The notes beneath the pieces were generated by a model. The model was not told the DNA's origin and searched no databases. It worked only from the letters and a program-made list of their open reading frames with translations. This document shows, piece by piece, positions 23,577-35,143 of a stretch of 64,000 nucleotides of DNA. Each line of letters begins with the position of its first letter. Positions within the stretch are counted from its first letter, which is position 1. The translations under genes and the position numbers were made by a program. Location of the stretch: NCBI GenBank assembly GCA_963920665.1, contig OY987266.1:8499001-8563000 (forward strand). Reading direction: 5' to 3'. This DNA comes from Straminergon stramineum (lineage: Eukaryota; Streptophyta; Bryopsida; Hypnales; Calliergonaceae).

Positions 23577-24739
23577 CAACGAGATTCCAGTCAAAACTGA
23601 AGGGTTTTTTTTGGGGGGGGGGGGCGCTGTTGGGTCGAGAGTATATTCTGCTAGCTCTTGATCGAAAGCTAGCTAACGTCACAGAGCTTGGGAAATTTCA
23701 AGACGATGTCTAAGCTTACAGAAATTATAGAAATCCAGAGGTACGAGTGTGATGCTTTGCCTGATGATTAAGCGTAGGCACTAGGCAGCAAGGCAAAACA
23801 ATATTACACTTGTCACTTAGCAGTTAACGTAGAAAACACGCACAAGAAAGTTTCCAATGAGCACATTGCCGGCTGCCTCTTGAATGCAAACACGAATGAA
23901 TTGAAGAATAGCTTATATATATTCCCAGTATTACGTACACAGGCGTTAGAGGAAAATGAGGTGCCTAACTGTGCACACTAACTTACTTGGTAGTGTACTA
24001 AGGGATTTTTTTCCATCTTTGACATTGAATACTGCATATTCGTAGAGCACTGTCACCTGCAGAGTAACATGTGGAAAGCCTATATGAGATAGAAAATTCA
24101 TCATCATATATTCCTATGCTATGAATCCACCTCAGAAGGCTGTCATTTATGCCTGTAATTTCTGTAATGCGGCACTTCAGCTAAGGCCGTCTATTGCATT
24201 CATGATCAATGAATGCATCTACTTGCGCAGCACTCATCATTCCACAATAAGAGAAATGTTGCGGTATTGTTGTAAGCCACTCCAATCCACAGTGATTTCG
24301 TATACGAGAGTTAGATACCAAAGAAATCCCACAATACAGTCCTGCATTTTGTACTCACCGTTGTCCTAGCCTCTTCATTTGCTTGTAGTGACGGAGTCTG
24401 ATTTCCAGTGACCACTGGTATTTTTCGCTCGTTGATTCTCTCTGTCAGCACAATGTGAGTGTTTATTTACCCACCCATGGTAAACAACTTCTACAACAGG
24501 TTCTTTTATTTTGTCCTAATTTTATTTCCTAACGGGTGTCTAAGCATTGTCCATTGAGCCTTTCAAGCAATGGACTCTTTTCTAAATGCCTAAGTTCAAA
24601 GAAATCATTGGAAACAAACCTAATTGTAAAGATTAGTTCTAACCAACATAGAGTTTTTCATCTGCCGTTGTTTTCTACTAAAGTTGTTTATAATCTAAAT
24701 TTATCTCTCTGAAGTTGTAGTTCAGATCATGACATTTCC
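23577..24739. other. Spacer of mixed composition
   Basis: 23700-24420 is less AT-rich than its flanks, but no frame shows family motifs. It may hold an untranslated transcript or a decayed gene that I do not recognise. Confidence 0.35.
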
Positions 24740-25209
24740 AAAAACATAAAACTTGCAAGAATCGGAGATTCCTACGAGAAGTTATGACCAAATGAAGTTG
24801 GGGGCTTTAAGAGGCTATCTAAACTTCATCCACTTTTTTTGACACTTTCCTTATTTTGATTGATTACTAATTTTTGACTGTAGCTTTATACTATTATTTT
24901 CTACTCAAGTTCCAAGTCTAGAGTTCAATGGATGATCTTTGAGTGACTTCACCCATTCTTTGTTCCAAACTTCATCCTTCTATAATTATTGGAGTTTTAA
25001 GTATTTTCTAAAGTTCGAAGTGCTTCTGATTCCTCTAAGTTCTTTCTATCCAAAACTAACTCTAAGTGTCCTACTTGGTTGTCTTCAAAAGATTCTAATT
25101 CACTTTCTACTTTGTTTTCAAGGTGTGGGACTTCTATTGTCAATTTACTATTTTTAGACTTTTGAGTGTTATTACTTGTATATTCTAGTTTTACCTATTT
25201 ATATTGCTA

Positions 25210-25545
25210 AAGAACTTTTGTTTTGAACTTCCCTAGTGAAAGTTATGAGTGGATGAAGTTTGATTACTAATTGGTGTTTCTAAACTTCATCCACAATTTC
25301 CTACTAATCTACAATTTGAAATTTTCTTTAAGCTTCACTTTTGACTTTGAGATTTTTGACACCATCTAAGTTTCTACTCTTGTTCCTTTGGGATGAAATT
25401 GACTAATTTTCATCCATTATGATTCCTAAACTTCATCTACTAATAACTTTCTCAATTTGACTCCGATTTCTAAGTGTAAGATATTTTTGGAAACCTCTAT
25501 CATATTTTTCATCTGTATTTTGAAAAAAAACTATTCTTGATACTC
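25210..25545. repeat. Direct repeat unit 1 (GATGAAGTTT / AAACTTCATC)
   Basis: Homologous to 26305-26640 about 1.1 kb away. Each unit has GTTATG near GGATGAAGTTT, then AAACTTCATCC, a GGATGAAA/GGATGAGT block, a second AAACTTCATC block and TTTTTGGAAACCTCT. A shorter relative lies at 24740-24835. Confidence 0.6.
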
Positions 25546-26304
25546 TGACTTATATTTATAATTTGGTTGAGCATTAAAATAGCTAATAAAAGAAATTGAA
25601 TGAAAATTAAAGTGATTAGTGTCTTACCTCAGAATTTTCCTCATCTAGAAGGTGGTTATAAATTCCTTCCAATTCTCCATCATTTGCCATGTTGAAGTTT
25701 TTCTTGGAATTTTGCTTACCGCTTAAAAAGATGATTTTAATACAAGTTGTGGAAGTTGATGAAACTTCTTCTTTTCTTTCCTCTCCTACTTCTTCCTTTT
25801 CTTTCTATTTAGATTTTCTAATTTGTTGATTTGTATATTCTATAAATTCCTATCCACTACTTTATGATCTGGTTGAACAATATCCTAAAAGTCAACGATC
25901 TCTTGCTGCTATGCTATTGGCTATTCAAATTCTCTTGATGTCTTTTCTAATCTCTCTTTTCTTCTAAACCTCCTTGCTGCTCTGTCTCTTCTTCATTCTG
26001 CACGTGCATGTTAGAGTTGGAGAATTTTTGTGTGTGAAGAGTTTTGAAAGTTTGCAGGAATGTGATGTGATGTTTTTATAGAGCTTCTTCTCTACTTCTC
26101 CCTATTATAGTTTGTAGGCTAATGAGAGAAAGAGTGGTGAGCTAGAAGTTACTAATTTCTACACTCTTCGATGCTAATTGATGCTTCTATCTTTAATTTC
26201 TTCTCCCTAATTCTACTTCTATGTATTCTTGCTTTCGGTCTGACTTTTGACAGATTACTATTTTTAGATTTTTGTATTTTTTCCTTCTAGAGTCTAAAAT
26301 CAGC

Positions 26305-26640
26305 TTTCCAAATTCATAAAGCACTTGCAAATTGGACCTTCCTAGCAAAAGTTATGCATGGATGAAGTTTAACCACTAATCGGTGATTAAAAACTTCATC
26401 CGCTCACTATTCTTAGATGGTAATCTCAAATCCACTTTTGATTACATATTTAAACTCTAGTTTTTTCCTACCTTCTAATCCTACTCTTTTGCTCTCTGTT
26501 TGGATGAGTTTAACACTTTTTCATCCAATTTGAATACTAAACTTCATCCACTCATAACTCACTCATTTCAACTCAGATTTTTGCATATCTTATGTTTTTG
26601 GAAACCTCTCAACCTCTACTTTATGATTCTAAACTCCATT
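26305..26640. repeat. Direct repeat unit 2 (GATGAAGTTT / AAACTTCATC)
   Basis: Second unit, in the same order as 25210-25545. The paired GATGAAGTTT and AAACTTCATC motifs within each unit can form small hairpins. Confidence 0.6.
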
Positions 26641-28664
26641 CTATACTTTCACTTCTTCTCTTTACTCTTGGTCTCGGTTCTAAATAAAAATTAATACAAA
26701 GAAAGGGCCAACTTAGCTAAACTTCTATCAACAAGGCCAAACGGCTTAAGAAGGTTCAAAGCTTCACCGTGTTTTGTAATGTTTCTAAAATTCTAAGTAT
26801 GAAGAACTATAACTTTGTTGTGTTCCCCAAACCCACTAAATTCCTATCAAATTCTAAAAACCAAAGTCAAAGCTTCGCCATGTAATGGTAAATATGGAAA
26901 ATAACACACAAAGATTTTGACAAAAGAAAGATTAAAGGAGGATGAATCAAAAGTGATAGTACAAAAAATTAGTACAAAATCATAACATAACAAGCTAGAG
27001 GTTTTCCCTAAGCGGCATCGCTAGTCATAAGAGAAGAATCCTCTAGGATTAGTGCCAAATACTCAAGTTCTAACAAGGACTTGAAGGATCAATGAATATA
27101 GCAAAACAAGAGTTAGTACAACCAAAATACTACCAAATTTCAACCAAAATCTTCAAAAAGAAGTACAAAGACAACAAATAAGACTTAAAGGGACCCCAAT
27201 GTCCTTCAAGGCTCACAAAATAGCAACAAAAAGAGCTTGAAATGCTCGGAAAACACCACGTTTACAACTTTGACTCAAAAATGGCCAAAAGTCCACAATT
27301 AATGGACCAACGTGTTTACAAAGCCAAAATAATGGCTAGAAGGGGTGATTTGAGAGAAGAATGAGTGCCCTTATATACTCTTTTAAGGGCACCCACCTCC
27401 TCTCATTTCAACATGGTAATCTTATCAATTAGGATTTTCACCCTAATTTACCAATTTTGACTTTCTATGATGGTCTATCTTTTAACTTTTGGAGATTAAT
27501 TCCAAATCACAAACGAATTGCGCCATTGGCTTTAGAAGGCCATTTTTAGTCTGAAGGAACCCCCCCACCCCTTTTTCTAACTTCAAAATTTCAATGAAAC
27601 CTAATGTCAACTTAACACCTAAAAGGGTTAAAAACCCAACTTTTGGAGTTTGACTTTTTTGAAAAAAATAACTAGCCTAGGCTCTTAAGTAGGTGTGGGG
27701 GAGTAAGAAAAGACCTATCTTTGATCCCATTCCGCTCTTGTATGTTCCCGATCCACTAGTCAACTCCACCGTAATCTTTAAATTTTGTCAATTGTTGAGG
27801 AATCTTGCAAGTTCGGGTTCTTCTGACTATCGGAATGTCTTGAAACTTGTTGGAGCGTCTTATTAACATAAAAGAAGCTATTCTAATTTTTAGTGAGATT
27901 TTACCACCATGTGGAGAATTTTTAGGAATTTCTCATCATAGATTTGGGTAGTTGACCGTCCGGAAAGGCATCTTCTAACTATCAGAAAATTCCGAAACTT
28001 TTTGTGGAACCTCCCATAGAATCCCACAACACATGTGTAGGCTCATATTTTTACTCTACACATCAGCCTAGGGGAACAAAATCCACCTCCTTATTCAATT
28101 ATCAATGGCCAGGGAATCTTCCACACTAGAGGGAATCTTGGCAAACCGACTTTGCCGTTGTTTCCCAGGCATGGTTTTAACCCTAAGTCACCTTCCTTGG
28201 ACTAGAGATTCCTCCACGGTCCCTTCTTGGTATTTTTAACAACTGCAAGCCAATAATTGGGGTTCCGCTATTTCGTCGATGAAATGGGGAAATTGGAACC
28301 TATCTCCGGGAACTAATCTAGGTGCCTCACCAGGGTTTCCTCAACCAATATTAGCCAAGCAATGTCCTTTCTAAGTGGGATTTTGAGCCTAGTATACTCA
28401 TAACTTGTAATTACCACGATTAGTTAGGTTCTAACCTATTTACAAGTGAAATTTGAATTTAATTAGTAAAAACTCTCAAAATATGACCAAATACTATATT
28501 GGCAAGTAACACACCTATTTTGGTTTTACACTCTTTTGGGGGTTTTTTGTACTATTTTTCACACTTATTTTCACAAAAAAATTTAAAAAAAGATAAGTGA
28601 GTCTCTGGTGACGAAATAGGGGCTCACACACAACATCGTTTTATTCTTTCCATCGATGTGGATC
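26641..28664. other. Spacer, probably old retroelement remains
   Basis: No coding motifs were seen. 27690-28340 is richer in GC and could be a decayed LTR or untranslated retroelement segment, but I found no termini to support that. Confidence 0.3.
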
Positions 28665-28845
28665 CACTAGAGTGAACCCCGTCGTTTTTCATTGAGGAGA
28701 TCCGGAGCTCTGTCGCTTCTCACTGAAAATGATCTATTGTTAGTATCCAAGTCGGCCCCACGATTTGTCCCTAGTGACTTTTTTCACTCACCCCTAGTTT
28801 TGTCGCTATTTTGAGGAATGAAAAGCGACGGGTTTCGCTGTAGTG
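28665..28845. mobile_element. CACTA-type MITE, copy 1
   Basis: 181 bp. The left end CACTAGAGTGAACCCCGTCG and the reverse of the right end CACTACAGCGAAACCCGTCG are inverted repeats of nearly 30 bp. ATC flanks both sides (28662-28664, 28846-28848), a 3-bp target duplication. No coding capacity. Confidence 0.85.
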
Positions 28846-28918
28846 ATCAATGCATGCAAAACTTTAGAAGCGCCATCGAACGTCTTTAATTTTCTATGTG
28901 TACACTAGCTTGAAGCGT

Positions 28919-29099
28919 CACTACTGTGAAACCCATCGCTTTTCATTCCTTGAAATAGCAACAAAACAAGAGGTGAGTGAAAAAAGTCACAAGGGACAAA
29001 TTGTGGGTTCGACTTAGATACTAACAATAGATCATTTTTAGTGAGAAGCAACACAACTCCAGATTTCTTCAATGAAAAACGATGAGTTTCGCTCTAGTG
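28919..29099. mobile_element. CACTA-type MITE, copy 2, inverted
   Basis: Also 181 bp and strongly similar to the reverse complement of copy 1. Its ends are CACTACTGTGAAACCC and, in reverse, CACTAGAGCGAAACTC. The flanking triplets (CGT and CAA) do not match, so no target duplication is visible. The 73-bp gap between the copies is unrelated. Confidence 0.8.
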
Positions 29100-29604
29100 C
29101 AAGCACATGATGTGTTGACTGTCTTGGATTGAAGTAATAGATCGTTGTATGTGATTTGTTCTTCGGTTCCGTCTATCGTCGCTGTCTCCTTCGGCAATTA
29201 TATTCAAGTACTCTGGCCACCGGTAGGAGCTACTGGTCAAGCCTTTGCATCCATCGATACAACTCGTTGCAATTGGCTACAATTTGAGAAGTAAGAGCAG
29301 CCCCACAACGGACTCGCCAAGACCACACGCCAAATGTTGGTTTGGCAAGTGGTTTTGAAGACTTGCTCTTCCTCTGCCCCACTATGCACTCGCCAAGCAC
29401 ACATGCCAATTAAGGTAAACAACGCTAGGTACTTTTGTTTCTGAGGAATCAAAAAATAGAAACTCAAATTCCAATTCATTTAGAATTATGTACTCGAATC
29501 CACTTTGAATGGCTCCTACACATAGAATTTCGAATTTATTTTTAAATCATTGGTAAGAATAGAAGTTCACTATATACACATGGAGTGGTAGGAGGTAGAA
29601 CAAC

Positions 29605-30105
29605 TTGTGTGGGATATGTAAATTAGATTCACTAGGAGCTCAACCACTCAAAGTTAAGTCAAAAGTAGAATTTGTGTTGAAGGTAGAATTTTAGACCTCA
29701 TTTAGGCATAGCAAAATAAATTTTTCTAAAAAGTTTTTAACTAAAAAAAGTTGGTAAATCAAGTTAAATTTTACCTCCGAAAATCCGTTTGAGATTTTAA
29801 GCCTCCAATCAAAAGTAATTGACCAAATTCAAAGAAGATGTTTGAAAATGTCAAAAAAAACTTCCCTCCAATCCCTATCTTGAATTTTGTCCATAACTTT
29901 TGAATGGAGGCTTGAAACCTCAAATGAATTTTTGGAGGTGCAATTTAACTTGATTTAACAATTTTTTTTGTTCAAAGTTTCTTGGAAAAGTTATTCTACT
30001 ATGCTTAAATGGGGTCTGAAATTCTACTTCAAACACAATTTTTAATTTTGGACAATGAGTAGTCAAGCTTTCATCTTCAAATTATCCCATATTCGTTGAG
30101 GGTTC
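29605..30105. repeat. Long imperfect foldback
   Basis: The left arm (about 29605-29840) is complementary with some gaps to the right arm (about 29875-30105). Matching blocks include GTAGAATTTTAGACC with GTAGAATTTCAGACC, AAATCAAGTTAAATT and AAGCCTCCA. Non-coding. Confidence 0.65.
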
Positions 30106-30839
30106 ATGATGGACATAAATTTTACTCTAAAAAAGACCTCTCCAATCTTGCCTCTCAACCAAAGCACTTGAAGCAATTCCTTCCTGAGTCCAAATAGATT
30201 ATTCTTCAAAGAAAATTGACCAAGCTAATTGATGCTTGATGTGTAGAATTTATCCTTTGAGTAGCTCTCCATGTTGTCATCCTCACCCATTGCCCCTAGT
30301 GGATTCCTTAAATTAGTGCCATTCAATGTCCTGATGCGCAATTAAGATATCGAAACACGAGCTAAAGGACTATAGTAAGCCACGCACAAGGTGTACTAGT
30401 TGTCCATGCCCTTGCCAGAATCTAGCGCGACCATCCACTTTTGGCCATGTGGTGTGCCTACCATGGGGTCTCCTACAGCCCGGCTCACCCACTCAGTGAG
30501 TTGAGAGCGTCGCCACCCATTCACGCCAAATACAACTTGGGGAATGGGGTGGCCAGGCCCGTTTCCTCCCGGTTTCCATTTGGCTAGGGAGATACCCTAG
30601 TCATCTTTGCCCAAAGAACATAGGGAAAAAAGTCAATCACACCCTTAACGAGAAAAATACAATTTTTTAATTTTGATATAAATGCAATGAGAAATGCAAC
30701 TTCGTCCTCTAAGGGTTAACTTATAACTTTTGCTTTAAACATTTTGAACTTAAATTTCTCTATCATGAATAATTGATTTTAAAATAAATAAAAATAGAAA
30801 TGCAAATAAATATGATTTTCATTCTTTCTTTTCTATAAA

Positions 30840-31920
30840 AATCTTCAATTTGAATTAAAATTTAAAAACAAATAGTGTTAGAAAATTGTATTTGAAATTT
30901 AAAAAAACCAAACAAAAGTGCTTGAGGTATGTTTGAGGAGTGCTTAAAGTCTTCCTCAAGCAATCCTCAAGCAAAACTCAAACACACTTTTACATTTCTC
31001 ATCATTAAATTTAAATCAAAGTTTAAAAAAAATGTCTTCAAAAATTGTAATTAAATTATTTTTTTTAAAAACGATTGAGGTATGCTTAATATTTACTTCA
31101 AGGATACCTCAAGCACACTTTTCTTTTCCTCATTGGACTTGAATCAAAGTTAAAACAAAAGTTATATTGGAAAATCCTATTCAAAATTTTTAAAACATTG
31201 ATTCAAAATGTGCTCAAGGTGTGCTTGAGGTCTACCTCAAGCACACCTCAAGCAAGATTTCATTATTATTGTTGCACTCAAATTTAATTTAAAAATAAAT
31301 AAAATTAAATGTATTCAAAACATCTATTTTATTTATTTTTTAAAGCGTACTTGAGGTATTTTCTTGAGGTAGACCTTAAGTTCACCTCAAGCATACTTTC
31401 ACTCTTTTCATTGCATTCAAAATTTAAAAGAAAATACAGATTTGTTGTAAATTTCTATTCAAAATTTTTAAAATAATCGAAATGTGGTTGATATGTCCTT
31501 GAAGTCTACCTCAAACACCCCTACAACATTTTTTACTATTCTCATTGTATTTGAATTAAAAAAAGATTTAAAACAAACTATTGAAAGATTCTTCAATTAT
31601 TTTTTAAAAGCTTGCTTGAGGTGTGCTTGAGGTAGACCTCAAGCACACCTCAAGGGCATTTGGTTTTAAAAAATATTGCAATACAATTTTTCTACCAAAT
31701 TTTTATTTGGGAATTTTCATTTAAATGGAATGAGAAAAGAAAAGTTTTGCTTGAGGAGTACTGAGATAGACCTCTAGCACACCTCAAGCTTCTTCTTCTT
31801 TCTAAATGTTTAGGAGAAAACTTTTCAAATTTTCTTTTAACCACTACAATGAGAAAAATAAAAGTGTGCTTGGTATCTTCCTCAAGAACATCTCACACAC
31901 ATTGGATGATTGTCTTTAAA
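30840..31920. repeat. Tandem array of about 135-bp units with palindromic core
   Basis: Eight units centred near 30950, 31090, 31231, 31371, 31505, 31634, 31766 and 31879. Each has a core like GCTTGAGGTAGACCTCAAGC, itself palindromic, followed by a CACACCTCAAGC-like motif, set in an AT-rich linker. The most regular cores are near 31231 and 31634. Confidence 0.8.
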
Positions 31921-32877
31921 ATTTTGAATAAAATAGTCTGACAAAAACAAATTCAAAATTTTCAAAAGTGGTGATTTGAATATAAATCCTCCCCTATATT
32001 GCTTGCATTTCACTTCTTCATAATGTATTCTTCCACCTTGTGTTATTGCATCGGCAAGCTAACAAAATATGAAGCTCGACAAAACCTTTTGCAAAGAATA
32101 AATTTACAAAGTCAATAGTCAAGCTTGGCAAGGACAATGTCCTACAGTTTCCACTGCCATTTATATCATGACCGGGCTCCCAATGGACTACTTTTTTTGT
32201 CACCGGGTCTACCCTAGACCGAGTTGGCCAGCTTTAGCATGAATGGGTGGCGATGCTCTAAGCCCATTCAATGTGCTACCTTGGGGCTGCTCTTATAAGG
32301 TAAAATAACCTATTACAGACCTTTTACCCATTCTAGACTCTAAGGAATGTCTCCATTACAGTTTTCTTTTAGTGATTGAGATTTGGGTCACATTCAATGT
32401 CTAAGCTAATTAGAATGGAGTGCTTAGTGACCACAATATGAACTTCCAATTTTTTTTTGTTAGTTCATTGTAGGAAGTGCCTTTTCCAGGTCTTCTGTGT
32501 TAGAAAATATTGTGGCCACATTCGGAAAGTAAGATGAGTGTTATAGATCAGTTTTGGTTGTTTTGGGGTAGTCTACAAACTCTTTCAGGTTATGATGGGC
32601 TAAACACTTCAAAAATTTCATAATAAATTCACACTTTGTTGAAAAAATATAGTTTCAAATGCTCTTACCATTTCTATCACTTAACTTTCTCTAGAAAAAA
32701 AAAGTAGAAAATTTCCAAGATAAATTTTGCCTTTCAAATTATACACACTAAGTTTCAACTTTACATTCACACAATATGAAAATATATGAAGTTTATCAAT
32801 AAAAATTATCTTTTTTATATTTGTAAAATATCAAATCACACCAAATTTATTTATTTTTATCAAAATCACACTCTCTT

Positions 32878-33052
32878 CACTAGAAGAAATTCTCGTTAAT
32901 TGAGTTGATGTGTCTCTGTTAAAAACACGAAATTGTGTTGGGAAAAATATAGTTTTGTAGTCAAAAAACTGCAAAACTGCATTTTTCCCAACATAGTTTC
33001 GTGTTTTCTAACAGAAACACATTAGCTCAATTAATGAGAATTTCTTCTAGTG
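32878..33052. mobile_element. CACTA-type foldback MITE
   Basis: 175 bp. Ends CACTAGAAGAAATTCTC in inverted orientation, and the arms pair over about 75 bp. CTT at 32875-32877 and 33053-33055 is a 3-bp target duplication. Non-coding. Confidence 0.85.
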
Positions 33053-33125
33053 CTTTGTCTCAAAATAATATTGGTATTTCCTTTGTATTTGGCAAAGGAA
33101 ACACTTATATTATTTTGAGGCAAAG
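33053..33125. repeat. Small inverted repeat beside the CACTA MITE
   Basis: CTTTGTCTCAAAATAATAT pairs with the complement of the right end (CTTTGCCTCAAAATAATAT), with arms of about 33 bp around a short loop. It abuts the CACTA MITE directly, so one may have inserted at the edge of the other. Confidence 0.65.
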
Positions 33126-34329
33126 AAAGTATGGAATTTCAACCAAAAATGAAAATTAGTAAAAGAAGATATTTTATAAAAATAGAACACGAAACAAACT
33201 CATAGTATTGCCTAATAGGGATTGTCATTCACAATGATACTAGTTTGTGAGAATGGAAATGCGAACATGTGAGCCTTGAGCATATCTATAAGTAGATATT
33301 TTACAACCATTGAAGGTGCTTATATCATAAACACCTATAATATAGTTATCTATAACATAATTATATTATAATTATAGAAGGTTTCTATAATGTACACACC
33401 TATAATATAGGTATAGTCTTCTAGGCTCACATAATAGCAACCCTCTTGTCATGCATAGAGTTGGCAATTTTTAATAACTTATTGAACTTTGAGATTATTT
33501 GAAATGGGATAGATACTTAGAGTGGAAAAAAACATTATTCTTAATTTTAATGAAATATATAAAATCTAAATTTTAAGAGCCACCATTGATTGTGGTACGG
33601 TGCATCCCATTTTTGGATTTATAAAGTAGGGACATTTAGGTGTTGATGTATGGCACGAGCTAGTTCTAGTGAAGAATCAAATTTTGTTATTTTTATAGAT
33701 TAATAAAAGCAACCTATAATTACTTTTGTTTATACTCAATGGTAATGTTAGGAATCAACTTCTAAATGAATTTATGTACACCTTTAGATTTGATTCAAGG
33801 AGTTTGCACCACTCATAACATCAAATGCAAGTATATTGAAATCATCCTAAATAGTAAGTGTAGGCAATCATATACTAGAATATAATTACACATTCTTCCC
33901 CTACATCCATACAATCATGTCACTATGTATGAAATATTTCATAAGATTAATTCTACATGAGCCTCATCTATAACATTGTACATTAGGTAACATAGGCTCC
34001 CACAAGATCAATAAGTAAAAGCAAAACTTGTCCTTGTATGAACTATTGATGTTAATCTAGAACACTTTGTCCATTGAGGAAACCTTCTTCACTATATATT
34101 TAGATTCTCTTTAAGTTAAATGGGACCTTTCTACATTGAATAGGCTCATTTGGTTGCCTTTATAATAAAATTGCACAATTTAGCATACAAATACAAAGAT
34201 GAAAAATTAGATTTCAGAATCTACAATTTCATTGCAAATGAAGAACTCAAAACTATCTTATTCATCATTTTTATTGATTACTTAAAATTAGTGTGAAATG
34301 TCAAGAAAATAGATTGCAGCACCCTACCA
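33126..34329. other. AT-rich spacer
   Basis: No gene recognised. 33330-33415 has irregular TATAATATAG-type short repeats. Confidence 0.45.
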
Positions 34330-35143
34330 AGTGTTCATGGAGTACGACGGGTATCAATCCGAGGAAGATGCCGTCGCGACGGGTTTCAATCGAAATTAAA
34401 CAAAGCATACTAATTCGATTCAGATAAGATATTTATCCGCGGGTATCTAAATACCCGGGTGAAGTTCGAGGGTATCAACAGCGTGAAGTTCTTATTCACC
34501 TTTGGAAGGATAGTGAGACGGAGTGGCCGGAGCTGTGAAGCTGGAGCTTTGGGTTGTGCAGGTCTTTCCCTTGGGGGAGTGCGAGGAATGATCTTGTCGA
34601 TGATTCTTAGGGTTTGATGCACAGGAAGTATTTGTGTCGAGTTTACGAGGCTTCGTTATTTATTTCCCCTCAAGTTTCCTTTCTCACTCCTGTGACGGAT
34701 TCGCAATGTCCCTTTTTTTTTGAGGAAATCGGTTGGCAGTGATTTGTTTTGCATTCGATTTCGGTCATGTCGCGTGTTAGCGTTGGAAACCTCGACGCCC
34801 GCGCCAGGAAACTTACAGGCGAAGGACTAGCGACGAGCAGGTTTGTTTGTTTGTTCTCGCGATATAGAGGATTTTTCACTTTTATTCGTTTTGCAGGCGG
34901 GGTTTGGGATATAATTCCCGCACGGGGGAAGTAGAATAAATTCGGGCGGTTTTTCTTGCGGTTTATGAAGCTAAGGCAGTTGATACTCATTTGCATGGTA
35001 ATTTTAGGAGATATTTGTTTTTGGAAACAGATTTGGGTTCTGTCGGGTTTTTTTCCTGAAAGGTTCGGGCTCAAGATGTGGCTGCAGGTCTTAGGAGAAT
35101 TTGGTGACGCTTAAATTTTGAATAGGGAGGAATACACCAAGCT
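34330..35143 (+). promoter_or_regulatory. Promoter and leader of the MYB gene
   Basis: Base composition changes sharply near 34315. GATAAG at 34423-34428 and TTATCC at 34433-34438 form an inverted pair of I-box/TATCC-type sites, the DNA sequences that DIVARICATA-like MYBs are known to bind. A GGGTAT/ATACCC hairpin follows at 34441-34459. A poly-T run sits near 34712. The transcription start is not resolved. Confidence 0.45.

Larger units (their letters stand above)
29294..32293. mobile_element. 3.0-kb TA-flanked inverted-repeat element
   Basis: Both ends start AGAGCAGCCCCA in inverted orientation, with TA immediately outside. A second inverted pair lies inside, GAGCGTCGCCACCCATTCA at about 30507 and its near complement ending about 32268, suggesting nested insertion. 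No transposase was seen. The interior holds a foldback and a palindromic tandem array, listed separately. Confidence 0.55.
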
